Positions 13,801 through 25,936 are shown, numbered from the stretch's first letter. The stretch is 64,000 bases of DNA from Litoditis marina (GCA_964036275.1 OZ038438.1:8748978-8812977); one strand, 5' to 3'. The notes: generated from the sequence alone by a model not told the origin. Numbers and translations: made by a program.

Positions 13801-16800
13801 CATACTAGCATATGTTTCGAACTGAAGTTCTTTAACGGATACAACACGCATTGCGGTATAAAGTTTTCTACATAAACTGCTAAGAGTATAGTACCACCTA
13901 ATTATACTGAATTTCCTGCCGAAAGTTGCAAGAGGGTTTCTACTCGTGTTCGCGGTCATACTCTAAACGGAAACACATACAATCACTGTTTGACTAAACA
14001 ACCGATTTCTGAGCGGCTCCAACTTTGAAAGGGTGTAGAGCTTATTTCGCTGTACAGGAGGTGATTGTGGAATTCTGCTGCGCACAATATACGTCTATCG
14101 CTCACAATTTCTACTTCCAGAATTTACGCAGTGTTGCGCGCATGCCGATATGGATGATTATATCTTCGTTTCACCCATCGATAGCAGTCAGCCATGCTGG
14201 CCGAGCGCACCCTACATTGCAGGCGACTGATCTGGCAGCTTGCCAGTCTTTTCATTACAAATAAAAATCCAAAAAGTGGTTATTTTGAGTTTTTGGCACA
14301 TGTTTTGTATACAAAAGGTTACCACATAATCGGGAAGTAATTAAAACAACTTTTTCTGCGATAAAATTAGGTTTGAAAAAAAGCCAGAAAAGGTGGTTGG
14401 ATATCACTGTTTTTATTTTCGGCCATCATGTTCAGATGACCGGCTGCTTGTGGGCGCCGCGCCACCTATCCCAGCTGAGTTCAATACCCAGCTGGTGCAC
14501 AATTTTGATTAGGCCGATCGCTGTTGGAAACTTTCCAGCACACTTTACTCCGCCCACTAAAATGTACTGTACCTGGCTGCTATCGATGGGTGAAACGAAG
14601 ATGTAGGCAATATATTGTCCCAGTTGTAGAATGAGGAATCTCCAAACCCGTAGTAACCGAAACACATTCGGAGGATTGTTTTGCTATCGACTCTTTAAAC
14701 TATATGTCCGCTTTTTCGAAGCCCTGTACATGTACGACACATGTTACCAAGTTTGTAGTTTGATCCCGTTGTATCTCAAAATCGGTAACTAATGGCATGT
14801 ATCGAGGATTTGTTCGTTCTCTACAAGTTGTCGTCAACAGATCTGACGGCATTGCGAGAAATGAAAGGCGAGTCGGGGGACGGAAATGCGGTTCTGGCTC
14901 TGGTGGCCGTTCTGCTCATCGCGTTTCTCGTCTTCGCTGTCTTCAAGTTCTCTCGTCCTACCTCCATCGCACCAACCATGGATAAGGTAAGATTTTTTCT
15001 GTATTCAGGGTGTTATCAAGAACACATGAAGTTTTCACATCATTACCTCTATATCCTATTGGTGTACTCTGAATTCGATCTACAAATACAGAAAACGCCC
15101 AATTCGCATTGAAAGGTCATCAAATGGAAAAGTGTGAAGAACAAAGATACACGAGCCTCGCGTCGTAGCAAACGTTGCAATCGCATGAGAAGTTCATATG
15201 AGTTTCTCATGAGAATCTCATGAACACCTCATGAGCTACTCGTGAACTTCCAATGTTGTAGAATAGCAATCGATAGAATCTCATTAGAAGCTCGTGAGAT
15301 ATTGTTCACGAAATATCTAATGAGGTGTTTGAGGGATTGCTACCGGTCCTGGTCAAGTTTCGATGGCTACATAGTGTGTGTCCGCTGTCCGGGCGTTACA
15401 AAATTTGCAAAAAAGCTGGACGGTGTTTACAAGGTTTTGATGGGTATGTGTCAGCTTTATGAGACAGCTGACTGCGGTGAAAGGCGAACAGCCCTGAAGT
15501 GGTATTGTCATGTGCGCATACCACTGAAATATGCGTGTTTGTACACAACAGAACATTGGATGTTCAGCACGTATATAACTACTAGATACAACCCTGAAAA
15601 TACGGAGATTAAAATTTATGTGTATCGAGATCGAGCACCAAGCAAGATTTATTCACATTTTCGGGTTCATATCGAGTAGTTAATAAATGTCTCATGGGGG
15701 GCTATACACGACAGTGGGCGGTTTTGTTTTCAGATAGGTGGCCAGGTGATCTATGCAACACCGAATGTTCCGAACGGAGCTGACTCGGTGGTCTATTATG
15801 CTTCGTGTGCGGCCATGCCCATGACACAAATGGAAATACCGCCACACATGTTGTCGTTACAACAACTCCCGAATGGAAACATCCACGTCACTATGCCAAT
15901 AGGTTCGTTTGTGGTTATAACCAAAAAGGCCCTCATCTCAAGGGCATGTTTGCGATATTAGGTTAGGTGAGATCAAGGATTGATTTTGAACTATTAACAA
16001 TTTAGAGGAAGGGACTAGATAATTTTGTAGTTTGATCTCGAACTACACCATGTCTAGTTTCTGAGTTTGATCCGAAAAACAACATAGATCAAACTACAGA
16101 AAAACAGGCAAAAAGAATTCACATCGTATGGCTCCTATTCGAAAAAATCGAATTCTATGGCGGGGAGGACGATTTTTGATATGTTTCTTGATAGATATGT
16201 AGTTGGTGGTTTCCAGGACGACCTCTTGTTCGACCACAAATACCTACATTCTGCCCGTCCCCCACTCCATCTCAACTACTGTATTCATTCGATCATGAAC
16301 CAATATACGATACTCCTCCCGATATCAGTGGAGATACGCTTGCGAGGTATAGTATTTTGCATTCCTACTGACACCCATATAATATTAGTTGCAAAACTTT
16401 TGTTCCGTATTGATCACGTTGTGGTTACCGGTGAAATATGTTGCCGAGTACAAACAGTGTACGGAAATCTTCTTGATGAAATACAAGTTTTTTGTTTGAA
16501 AACGGTCATTGGAAGTTGTGAATGTATACTTCGGGAGTCTCAGTAGGGATGATGTAGAGTATACGCCCGCTGTCCACAAATTCGTTTCAAACGTATATAT
16601 TTGAGCTTTGGCCTTTGATGGAAGCAACAAAAGACCACGTTTTTTCGATCAGAGTTTTATTATGTAAACGAGTGGCAGCCATTCATAACACTTATAAAAA
16701 CATATAATTTTCATGTTGAATAACAAAATGTTTTCGTCTGTTATAGCAGAAACTATTACATAATGCGTTTCTGGCATTAGTCTAGATGCCGGTGGGAAGC

Positions 16801-16935
16801 TCGCACAAGTTTAATCAAATGGCGCTCCCAGACAACCTCATAACGTCGTTCAGTTTCAGAGAGGAGAATGTGTATGAGAAGTTTCCGGAGGCGCCCCCGC
16901 CGCCGCCACCCAAGTGTCCTCCACCGTCCTTGTGA
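4823..16935 (+). CDS. Selectin-like membrane protein: CCP-FTP-CTLD-CCP3-TM (Furrowed-like)
   Basis: Eighteen exons join in phase to 676 residues: 4823-4968, 5276-5396, 5751-5824, 6159-6270, 6732-6873, 9009-9132, 9882-9949, 10487-10672, 10933-11038, 11425-11501, 11735-11814, 12640-12739, 13247-13320, 13640-13739, 14841-14986, 15734-15902, 16217-16346, 16860-16935. The ATG opens a signal peptide (FLRSSLFLLFFAQYS). Then follow CCP1 (~20-80, VPENGHVIF, CQENGSW), a fucolectin/F5-8C-like domain (~83-198, SWWEVDLLGEYSV, RIRLTTKNRLQLC), a C-type lectin domain (~200-325, YYWIGG, SEWRWADG, WNPFICQS), three CCPs (each ending W..PxC, ~325-503), one helix (AVLALVAVLLIAFLVFAVF, ~519-537) and a tail with YDTPPD, YEKF and six prolines. 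This order matches my recollection of insect Furrowed, which has more CCPs. It is a surface adhesion or recognition protein. The last splice acceptor (16,859) and the domain count are the least certain parts. Confidence 0.85.
6912..7036. mobile_element. MITE-like repeat, AAGGACGATTATGTGG family, copy 1
   Basis: It starts GTTTAAAGAAGGACGATTAT and ends in the inverted CCTTCTTTAA. The interior carries an internal palindrome around CTTTAAACTGCAATTG and GCAGTTTAAAG. It lies in the intron just after the fucolectin-like exon. Other copies are at 8,057-8,182 (complete) and, partial, near 17,070-17,110 and 23,535-23,640. Confidence 0.65.
8057..8182. mobile_element. MITE-like repeat, AAGGACGATTATGTGG family, copy 2
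   Basis: A complete 126-bp copy. The left end GTTAAAGAAGGACGATTATG mirrors the right end CATAATCGTCCTACTTTAAC. It has no coding capacity and sits in the long intron of the selectin-like gene before the lectin exons. Confidence 0.7.
9370..9871 (-). mobile_element. 3' fragment of a non-LTR retrotransposon (LINE)
   Basis: Read on the minus strand, the last part encodes a basic peptide containing FTVRAGSKYLKLSKKSK and LSAAKKHFK. This resembles the C-terminal end of CR1/RTE-type reverse-transcriptase polyproteins (F..R.G..W..LP..I...SL..FK..LK). It is followed by an untranslated tail with CATGTAAATAAA and a tetranucleotide run of TCAA units (9,374-9,392 on plus), the usual LINE 3' end. It is 5'-truncated and inserted in the intron between two C-type lectin exons, antisense to the host gene. 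Confidence 0.55.
14155..14606. repeat. Imperfect inverted pair of a 33-bp segment
   Basis: The run ATCTTCGTTTCACCCATCGA near 14,159 recurs inverted near 14,575-14,605, with flanks diverging abruptly on both sides. The region lies in the intron before the membrane-helix exon. Around the right copy the minus strand is open for about 77 codons without a recognisable product. Confidence 0.5.
15157..15352. mobile_element. CTCATGAG-rich TIR element, degenerate copy
   Basis: It shares with 706-893 the left end CGTCGTAGCAAACG, the body GAGAAGTTCATATGAGTTTC and the right end GGGATTGCTACCGG. It lies in the intron between the membrane-helix exon and the first tail exon of the selectin-like gene. Confidence 0.6.
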
Positions 16936-17497
16936 CATCATGACTGTTGTACTTAGGGCAGAACAACACACACGTATAGTATTGCTCCTGTCTACGTGGA
17001 CTCCTACAGTACCGCTTGCTTTCTAACGGAAACAATGTTCTTGATAGCATGTTCATTCAAGAAGCACGTTTATGTGGACCAATCCCGTGACAACGTTCCT
17101 TTAAAGACCAAGGGTCACGCCAACATTTGTTTTTAAATTCTACCTTCAACTTTTTTTGTGGGTTTCAGGGCCAGGGAAAGTGATTGAGACTAAAATGGAA
17201 AGATAACAATAGAAGATTAATGCTTTTCTGTAATCTTGGTTACTGTACCGTTTTGTTTATTTGAACTGGCGCCATACGCAAATGCGCGCCACGGTGATCA
17301 TGCACGAATATGCTGCTGGATGGCGCAGCTGAGAAAGTCAAGATGTTTGATGTCTCTCTGTTTTTTTTATGTTTTATTAATGTATGAAATTTCATTTCAA
17401 CTATGGTTAATTGATGTGAGTTGGCTCAGGCCCCAGTTCTTCTGTTCTTGGAAAAACACTTATTCGAACCGGTTGTAAATTCAAATAGTTTAATTGA

Positions 17498-20006
17498 TAA
17501 TCAAAAACGGGGCGTTATCCGACCACCGCCAATCGTCAAGCTCCGCCCCCTTTTTGTAAACGCAGTACAGGCTTTGAAAAATTCAAAATTAGCTTAGAAT
17601 CTGTTTTTTCATATGAAATTAAGTATTTCAGACATGGATTCAACTACTTTCAATATAATGCCATTTTGATTATGATTATTATTGAAAAAATTGTGAACGA
17701 CGGATTTAGAGTTACTGTCGTAATTCTGTAGTACCAAATTCGTTGAGAAGCGTATCACGATAGATGATTTAACCTCAACACACACACTTGATTCCATCAC
17801 ATCTCTTCCTTTCACCCATTCATACTCGACTGATTATACACCCTTGTTCATAGTAGGCCAGTTGAATTTTTTTTTAAATCTCTAGATATCCATGAAGGTG
17901 ATGAGATTGCATGAATACAGACAACAGACTACATTGCCTGACAAATACGGAAAGGTTTCAAACAGTTTGGTCTTTCATAAGTTATTTAGGTTTTTGCACA
18001 CCTTAAAATCTTGCTCAGTTTTGATACGGCTGCACCAACTAGTCCTTGTATGTTCTCTCCTAGTTCACTTTTTCCATCAACAGTGACATATAGCGTACAA
18101 ACTACGAGACAGTAGATTCGAGGGAACAGCACAGTATTTGTCAGTCTTATATAGCAATCCTAATTTCTATCAGTAATTCAATGTGCCATTATTGTTAAGG
18201 TTGGTATTCGGTAGTTTGCTAAGAGGTTGATTAAATGTTACGACGTTTTATTGGAGTTCTTACAAATATACAAACAGTTGTATCCATCCATCTCTCATTA
18301 CAATACTTTAAAAAAATAGAAATAAGCTTCTGACTAGAAATATCTAGAGTCGGCCACCGTTTCAGTTATATATGTGTGATGAACTATCGTTATCTTGTTA
18401 TTCACGGATCACGTCCAAGCCAATCAATGAAATTAGATGAAACCTACTTGCTATACCTCAAATGATACACACAAAGGAATTTTCACATTTCACACTTCAA
18501 ACTTTTATCATGTGCTATGTCACTATACTGCTTTGTCTGGATATATAAACTATTCTGCTGCGCAATAAGAGAATACTCTGTATAGTTTTCGAAACTATTC
18601 TGTAATATGTTTCAAATGTGACACATCGCCAGTGTAAGTTTATAGCTAGCGTTGTACAAGCACATGTAGTAAACTCTTCAAACTTTCCAGTGTTTTCTGA
18701 CGCTAACTCCAACTTTGTCAAGAAAATAGCAATGTTGCACGCGTATATGAACTTACAGACTTACAGTACAGTGCACAAAGATAAGAAACGCATGATGACA
18801 AAATGATCGCTTGTGTTTCTTCACGTTTTACGTGATATTGCTCAAAACGTAATCTGATTTGCTCAAAACGTAGATTGGAACATAAATCTCACATCCTTTC
18901 AGTAGAAGTCAAATGGTTTACCAACTCCTGATGTGAGAACTGACAAACAGAGTGTGCAACAGATAGACTATCATGAGTGAGAGTATATTATTTTCCATTA
19001 CAACTGAGACTCCTGCAGTATGACTACCAAAGTTTGCACATGCACTATCTTGCAATCTTCTCTCTGTCTGCTTCTGCTATCCTAATACGAAAAGCGATCC
19101 GAACTTCTTTCAAGTAAGTATTGACAGCTCGAGTGTGTACGGTTTTAGTTTTAGTCTCTGTAAGAATAAACTCACATATTATTAGCATAAGCATAATATG
19201 TGTTCAGGCGGGCCTCCTATCATCTGCGTGCGACACATAGTTTGTTTTCAAAAGCCGAAAGTTTCATTGAACAGTTGAGTGGAAGGACCTATACTGGTTA
19301 CTATATTGATCAACGTAAGAGCTACAACTACTTGAGACTTTACTTCAGACTCTTCTGACAAAAATGGTTGGGAAGAAAGGTAAAGTTGAACAACTTGGAG
19401 TGGGACTGGGAGAGTAGAGAAGAGTATAACTTGTCTGTTTTGGAAAGAACATGAAAACTAATTTCCTTGACCTCACTCATTCAAATACTATTTTAGTTTC
19501 ATGAAATACACACGATTCATTCGGAAGAGTACCAATCTTCGTTCGTTAAACATAAACATGTCATTACTATTCCTATTCTATCGATGACGCTATTTACAAT
19601 CTGTTCAAAATCATTCACAGTTTCAATCTTATGCTCTATAATTGAAAGAACTTTCATTGTAGTGAACTCAGACTCTGATCCGAGGAAGACTACGCTTTAA
19701 TTACTATGTTATTCGTACATCAGAAACAAGTGTTATATTCACATATCTCCGATAACCTCTGAATAATATGCAAATTATCTGACATACTTCTATAACATGT
19801 GAAATTTCACCAAAATGTCCCTCACTGTTGATATTATAGGTCAATTGTTCTCTAGAAAAGTTATATTCAAGTTTTTTATGAGAAAAAATTGTAGTCTGAC
19901 TGAAAAATTGAGTGCTCCGCGTTTTGCAAGTAAAACCGTGCACCAGCTGCAAAGGGGGCGGAGCTTGACGATTGGCGGTGGTCGGATAACGCCCCGTTAA
20001 TCAAAA
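17498..20006. mobile_element. DNA transposon, perfect 47-bp TIRs, 9-bp target duplication
   Basis: Left TIR 17,507-17,553 begins ACGGGGCGTTATCCGACC and right TIR 19,951-19,997 is its exact reverse complement over 47 bp. Both sides carry the same 9-bp TAATCAAAA (17,498-17,506 and 19,998-20,006), a clear target-site duplication. A 9-bp duplication fits Mutator-like (MULE) or foldback elements rather than Tc1/mariner (TA) or hAT (8 bp). The 2.4-kb interior is AT-rich with no long frame on either strand, so the copy is non-autonomous. Perfect TIR identity suggests recent movement. Confidence 0.85.
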
Positions 20007-20144
20007 TCCAGTATCTTATAACCTGTTTACCGAAGTGGTTAATTTTGGAACGTTGTTCTTTAACCTCCATGAAGCGGCCCACGTTTGTCAAGTGTATAGG
20101 TGTAATTTGTATTTAAGTTAATTGGTCTTGTAGTTACACTTATT

Positions 20145-20290
20145 TTTCAGAGTTGGGTGCTTTCTTCTGCGACGTTTATTGTCTTGGTCCTGGGGATCAA
20201 CCCGATACTAATGGAATCATCTGGTGTTCTCGGATGGTCCAGTGTTCCCGCATTCTTGCCCGATAGGGATTCTCGGTTGGATATTGCTTA
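20145..20290. other. Possible orphan coding exon
   Basis: After a strong acceptor (CACTTATTTTTCAG, ending near 20,150) the plus strand is unusually GC-rich for the region and stays open in two frames for 37-50 codons. One frame contains FFCDVYCLGPGDQP. The minus strand is also open for about 45 codons and ends with a stop. No family was recognised and the strand cannot be decided. It might instead be the C-terminal exon of the minus-strand gene at 21,192-25,936. Confidence 0.25.
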
Positions 20291-21191
20291 TTTTTGTGTA
20301 TGATATCTTACATATTTAATTTAGAGTTTTGTACCACTTTTGTTTGGCCGGTAGACGGACTTCAAGCCAGAGCTTTTGGTATTCAGGTTAGACATTCAGG
20401 ATGGTAATTTCGAATGTTGTCTACCCATCTGTAAAATGTGTCTGCTAATAGAAAATGGGTTTTTTCTACTTAAAAACGTCAGTCCTTTCGGTTTGGCTTT
20501 TCAAACGAGACTAATTATGCTACATTGCTCAAAAAGGAGCCCGTTGTACTGAAAATCTGGTAGGTTGGACAACCACACTAGATTATGCATCAATAATTAT
20601 AGTTTTCTGTGTGCCAGGCCCATTGTCAGTCTACCGACCAAGTATACATCATCTTTTCGTTTGTTTAGCTGTCGTTTTTTGATACAACTGCGTTGTCTCA
20701 ATTTTGCTCAATGTAGAAAAAATAGACGAAGCTATTGAAAGAAAACCAAGCATTATGCATTCGACGAATATACGAACTATTACTTATGTATCTCTCAACA
20801 GCTTTCGTAACTTACAACTCCATTATCTGGTTCTTTTTTTTCGAATGCAGCCAAACCATGTTACGATGCAACCAGGTTGCCACCAAACGTGTTGTCCCCC
20901 TGTTTGCTAGTATGAACATAGAACACAATTATTATTCGTATGTATATTGTGTTTCTATAAGTAAATAGACATACTAGATTTATACGAGTCTCAATCAAGA
21001 CAGCTGTCGGTTGTTTAAGATTTTCATAATATATATTCTCGAAATTCTGATTGTGTATTCATTTCTGTATTTATTTCACGTACACTGAATTATTGTCAGA
21101 TAGAATAATAAACTGCATGTGTACCTCACAAGTCCATGTATTTCAAAGCATAATATGAATTTTTATTATTATTGTTATTTTCGAAAAAAAA

Positions 21192-24100
21192 TCAACAAAA
21201 AACATTGTACCGACGACTTGTAGCCTCTGTTCCTCTCGCATCTCGTAATTTGGACACAACATCATCTGAAAATATGATGTGAACAGTTTTAATTTATGAT
21301 ATATACCGTGAAGTGTGAACTGGGTTACATGTAAGAGGCTGCTGTTAGGTATCTTACCGGTCCCTACATGACCAAACAGTCGAGCCGAAAGAATCGGCTC
21401 TGCATACGATGGTTATATTGAATAGTAATAGTGAAAGCATACTAAGTCATGAGGTGCCAATTTCTGATTGCACACTGTTTTCGCCAAGAACTTGCAGGTT
21501 TTTTTGATTGCAGTGACACGAACTTTGAACATTTACTCATTCATATGTATACACCACTTCATTAAGAAAATTTGGATCCCGAAAGGTAGTTTATTTACGA
21601 GTAAATGGCCCAATCTCAGTGATACATGTGTTCAGGGTATAATTTCTCTTCAAAACCAACCGCTTTCCATCATACCCAATCATACACCAGCAAGGTTGTC
21701 CGATTAGTCAGAAAAATTCGAAAAACGGACTACTTTTTAGCCGAAAATATAAAAATCGGTCTACTTTTGATGAAAAATTCTGAACTTTCACTTGTTTACA
21801 TCTGAAAACGGACTTATTTTGTCGCTTAGTCAGACCTTACTGGTGTATGTACCCAATTCTCAACGTTTCGTGAATATAGGTTGAAAAGCGAAGATTAGTT
21901 TGTTTTTGTTTTGTTCAAATTTAAAAGATAAGCGGTTGAGTTTTGAGAGGAAGCGGTTTTACATGCTAAGTGGGCTGAGGACTTAAATAGTTCTTGTAAT
22001 TCCCGCAAAGGTTCCGAAAACACGCACCCGCGACCCGCCAGTAAGTTGTTACTGTTCTACTAAATGGAACCCGTTTTCCAGTAAGATGTTACTGTTCTAG
22101 GAAATGGAACCCGTTTTCAATTAAACTAAGCGACGTTTCGAGGGAACAGAAAGAGCCCCGTGTTAAGAATTTATGGAACATGACAGCTTGGGTATCATCT
22201 CCCATAGATTAATACAAGGATTATCGGTTCTTGTTTTTTTGGCCACACGATAAAGTTGATATTTTAGGTGCTGTACGTTCAAACAAGAGAAATTTACGAT
22301 AAGAGTTGTATGAAATGAAACGTTGACTCGTGACTCACTTTTTTATTTGTAGTTGTACTCGGCAAATCGTGCAAATTGACGTCGAAGATAGCTCTGAAAA
22401 CAGACAAATTCGAGATATACGCGATAACACGAATGAAAGAGAAAGAGCTACAAGAAGGGAGAAAACCTGCGGAGATTATATATAATATACAAATGTTCTA
22501 AACTCGATTTCTAATGAATAACTCGTCATGTTTCAGACCCGGTCAATGTAGAGATAAAAGTTTATATTGGCAGAAAATAATAGTTTGTTACCATTCACGT
22601 TAGGAAAAGTTGCTTCAAAATCTTAGAATTAGGATTGGGTTATAATTAGCGAATTGTCGAATTTTCTTGGCAAAATCTTAGAAATTACCGTATTTCAATC
22701 ATTTCGTAGTTTCAAAATGACTCTTCTCGGTAGGCCAGTCAACTTTCTGGCGTTTTCTAACTACTAATAAAAGTTAATATGTTGATTGCTACAAATTCAT
22801 TGGCATAGTGTAAGTAACGAAACATGTTGTACGAAAAGAAAACGTTGAATGGAAACTCACCTCGAAACCTTGTCAGTTGTCCACATCACATTGTGCCCAG
22901 GCAGAATCTCGAGTGTCTTCCTGGAAACAGACGAAGATAAGACATATTTTACAAAATATATGTAGAGAAAGTACAAAACACCACATCTAATGAGAGTATA
23001 AACATATTGATCGTACGTTGCATCAACTTTGACGTGAAAGCAACACGCAAAACTCATATATTTAATCCAGTTAACGAGAAAGCAGAAAAGGATGTACACT
23101 GGCAGAAAACGCTTAATCAGATCAGACAAAATTAATGTTAAAATATAGAATTGAGCTGTTTGTTCGAATTCGAGACTCTATAATCGCAAGATGATCACAT
23201 ACCCACAAAGAAGTTATTATACCAATCAAATGAATGTTACTGACAATAAAATTCGAGAATACAGAATTATAGAGCGATAATGATAAAATATAACCGAGAA
23301 TTTAGAAAAAACGCCGCATCGCATTGAGCGGTAAAAACCGCTAAGGTACGGTATGATGGCAAGTACGTGATACACTGCCAAAATTAGGAGCAACTAGGAG
23401 CGCGGCGGGAATTTGAAAAATATTGAAAAACACATCAAAAATTTTGCACATCATGAATTAAAAAATGGTATTTCGGGTACTTATGCAACAGGGGACATAG
23501 AATATAATCCAAAACTAGTCTCATTTTCAATGTTGGCGTGACCCTTGGTCTTTAAACTGCAGTTGAAAAATGTAAGGCGATTTAAAGGACTGACGCGTTG
23601 GGATTGGACCACATAATCATCCTTCTTCAAAGAAGTAGGGAATAGGAAAATCTCGAGATTTTCTGAGAACATAGCTTCAATTACAACCTGAAAATTTGAA
23701 TTTCGTACTCTAGATGTCCACGTGAGAAGAAAAAAAAACTGTAAACAACGTCCACTTAGAAGAAATCTACTTCGTTTCTACCTTTGCGTCTTTTGTGCTG
23801 GCCAAAAATTGTGTATTTTCCAAGCCTTGGTTCGGAGCCATCTGCTAGAACACCCAATAGCTACAGAATCGAAACACGTCATCTAAATGGTTATTTATTA
23901 AAAATAATATTCACGACATATCACCCCCCTTTTCATGTTATTTATTCGTATAATTGCTTGTTTTACCGAGAGCCATCCCATCTTGTGACGGGTACCGTTT
24001 AAATGTTTGTTTTGTATTAGACACGAAAGTATTTCAGCTAGACCATTTTCATTATGTTTGCTGATTACGGATATAAAATACATATTGCGACACTATAACC

Positions 24101-25936
24101 ATCAGCTATGTGCGTGTTGATGTCGACTTATGTACAACAATTTCGTGTTGTTATCACGCAGATGCTCACAATTATTCATTTCTGAGAAGATGAGCAGAAA
24201 GTACGAAATAAAATTTTATCTCTCTCCGAATGTCATGATGAACTGGCAACTATTTTGTGCATGAGACTCATTTCCGTGGAGCTCACATCAACATCCAACA
24301 GACTCTGCAAATGAAAACAATAGATTAGGCTAGTTTCTCCCCTACTTCCTCCCCTTCTTAAAATGTATTTTGAACGTTTTCTCGTTCTTGAATCTAGTTG
24401 CGATTTTCGCACTACGTGAAAATTGGTGTTCAAACTCGATATTTTGGAACTCCTCGTATTTCTAGAATATCAAAAATGTTTATCTAATTTGCATAAGTTT
24501 AAACAGCTTTGAAACAATCGATTGCTGTTTTTTTTTACGTATCTCGTTGTTATTCTACTTATTCGTGCTGACAAAAATTCCCAGAGTAACTAAAACAAAA
24601 TGAAACAAAATAAAATACTATTGGAGCAAAAATTAAATTTCAAACTTTAAACAACTAAATATCTAGGTTATTGTCATGTCGCTTTTTCCCCGGTCCCTTT
24701 TTCTCTCCCTTTTTCTCTTCCACTCAGACAGAACCTGGGGTAGTTAGAGGGGGACATAAGGGGGCGTGGCTTTTAGGGTCAGGCCTGGCTCGAAGAGTCA
24801 ATGTCACGCACCCGTTTTTGAGTCTTCCGTGCGGCAAAACTGCGGTTTTCGGTGGATAAAATTGAATTTTTTGAAAATTAGTGAAAAAAATGGAAATTAG
24901 TGAGAAAATTAGACCTATATGCATTTCCTCATTTTTAGTTGAAAGATGGCGAAGTTTAGTTTTCAGAATATGGGACTTAGTGGGGAACTTAGTCCGGAGT
25001 TCGTTACCGCAAGACTTGGTACCTAATTTTCCACGGCTAAGTCCCATGAGAATTGTCATAGCACTCTCTCACCTCTGCATCAATTGTTAAAATTCGCTGA
25101 CGGTCGGAGCTCATCATTTCTTTCACAGTTTCCTTGCTACAACACAACATATACCATCTGAAAAGAGAAGGTTCTGTTGAAATCAGGCATGAACTGGCGA
25201 ACTATAAAGGTTCAATATGGCGACTGAAATAAGGTTTGCATTACACATGGTTTTCAACTAGACGTGGATAGTGGTGGTTTTGAGTGAGGAAGGAGAGAAC
25301 GTGGGAAAAGTAGGAAACACAGAGGGGGGAGGAGAGGAAAGAAAGAGAAAAAAGAGACCAACCGACAGCAGTGCAGAAATCCTTGAAACTCGTAACAAGG
25401 ACGCCATTTGATTATCAATATGACGGTGAGAAGGAGAAGACCCGGGGTACTGCAATTATTCATACGTTGTTCAATGATATGTATAGATAGTATATGTTTC
25501 ATCATGTTTCATTATTATCATATGGTCAAACGCTCATCATCATTTTTTTATTATTCTATTTGAATAAACTTTTCATTATTATTATTATTATTATTTTTGG
25601 CTCAGTCGGTTGGCTGTTTCCCGTCTCTAAGTATAAGCGCCACTTGAGTGAGGTGGAGGTTCAATAAGGGGGATCGAGCAAGCAAGTCTCCCAGTATGTT
25701 TTGTGGGCTCTCTTTTCCCCATTATCATATTTTTTCTCAAGCAGCCATCGATAACAAAGAGGCTAACTACAATCTTCTTCAAGTACGTTCGCACCGAATA
25801 TTTTGGAAAGTAAATACCTGTAAACAAGTAAAATGAGAGCTAGATGAGCATTACTAGAAGGATCGTTGGAATGGTTGGGCGGCGGCATCCAATCAAGTAC
25901 CATCACATCGTAGCCGAGTTCCACTCGAGATTTGAT
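21192..25936 (-). CDS. Unrecognised transmembrane protein, minus strand, 5' end unresolved
   Basis: Exons, 5' to 3' on minus: 25936-25818, 25449-25363, 25157-25073, 24304-24287, 23860-23782, [23502-23469 tentative], 22920-22861, 22393-22359, 21399-21358, 21265-21192 (stop). Phases agree throughout. The protein starts with a luminal-looking stretch (LDWMPPPNHSND, an N-glycosylation sequon) and a hydrophobic region (LALILLVYSTPGLLLLTVIL). A Cys-rich juxtamembrane part (CYEFQGFLHCCRW) and a hydrophilic part follow (GSEPRLGKYTIFGQHKRRK; LSARLFGHVG; it ends RRYNVFC). An alternative short form stops at 24,233 by reading through 24304-24233. No family was recognised. N-terminal exons should lie upstream (25.9-28 kb) but none could be joined in phase. 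The weakest links are the 18-nt exon and the tentative one. Confidence 0.5.
21685..21845. mobile_element. TA-flanked MITE
   Basis: Inverted ends CACCAGCAAGGTTGTCCG and CAGACCTTACTGGTG (near-complementary) bound 161 bp and are flanked directly by TA on both sides. Inside, ACGGACTACTTTTTAG and GGACTTATTTTGTCG are inverted echoes. This is the signature of a Tc1/mariner-type non-autonomous element. It lies in or beside the last introns of the minus-strand transmembrane gene. Confidence 0.65.
22041..22120 (+). repeat. Tandem duplication, 40-bp unit x2
   Basis: Two adjacent 40-bp units starting GTAAG.TGTTACTGTTCTA and ending CCGTTTTC. They differ at a few positions. Confidence 0.8.
25590..25680 (+). 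repeat. tRNA-like (SINE?) sequence
   Basis: TGGCTCAGTCGG at 25,598-25,609 matches a Pol III A box, and GGTTCAATA at 25,658-25,666 is a degenerate B box at tRNA-like spacing. No cloverleaf with matching acceptor arms was found. It follows an (ATT)n run. Confidence 0.3.
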
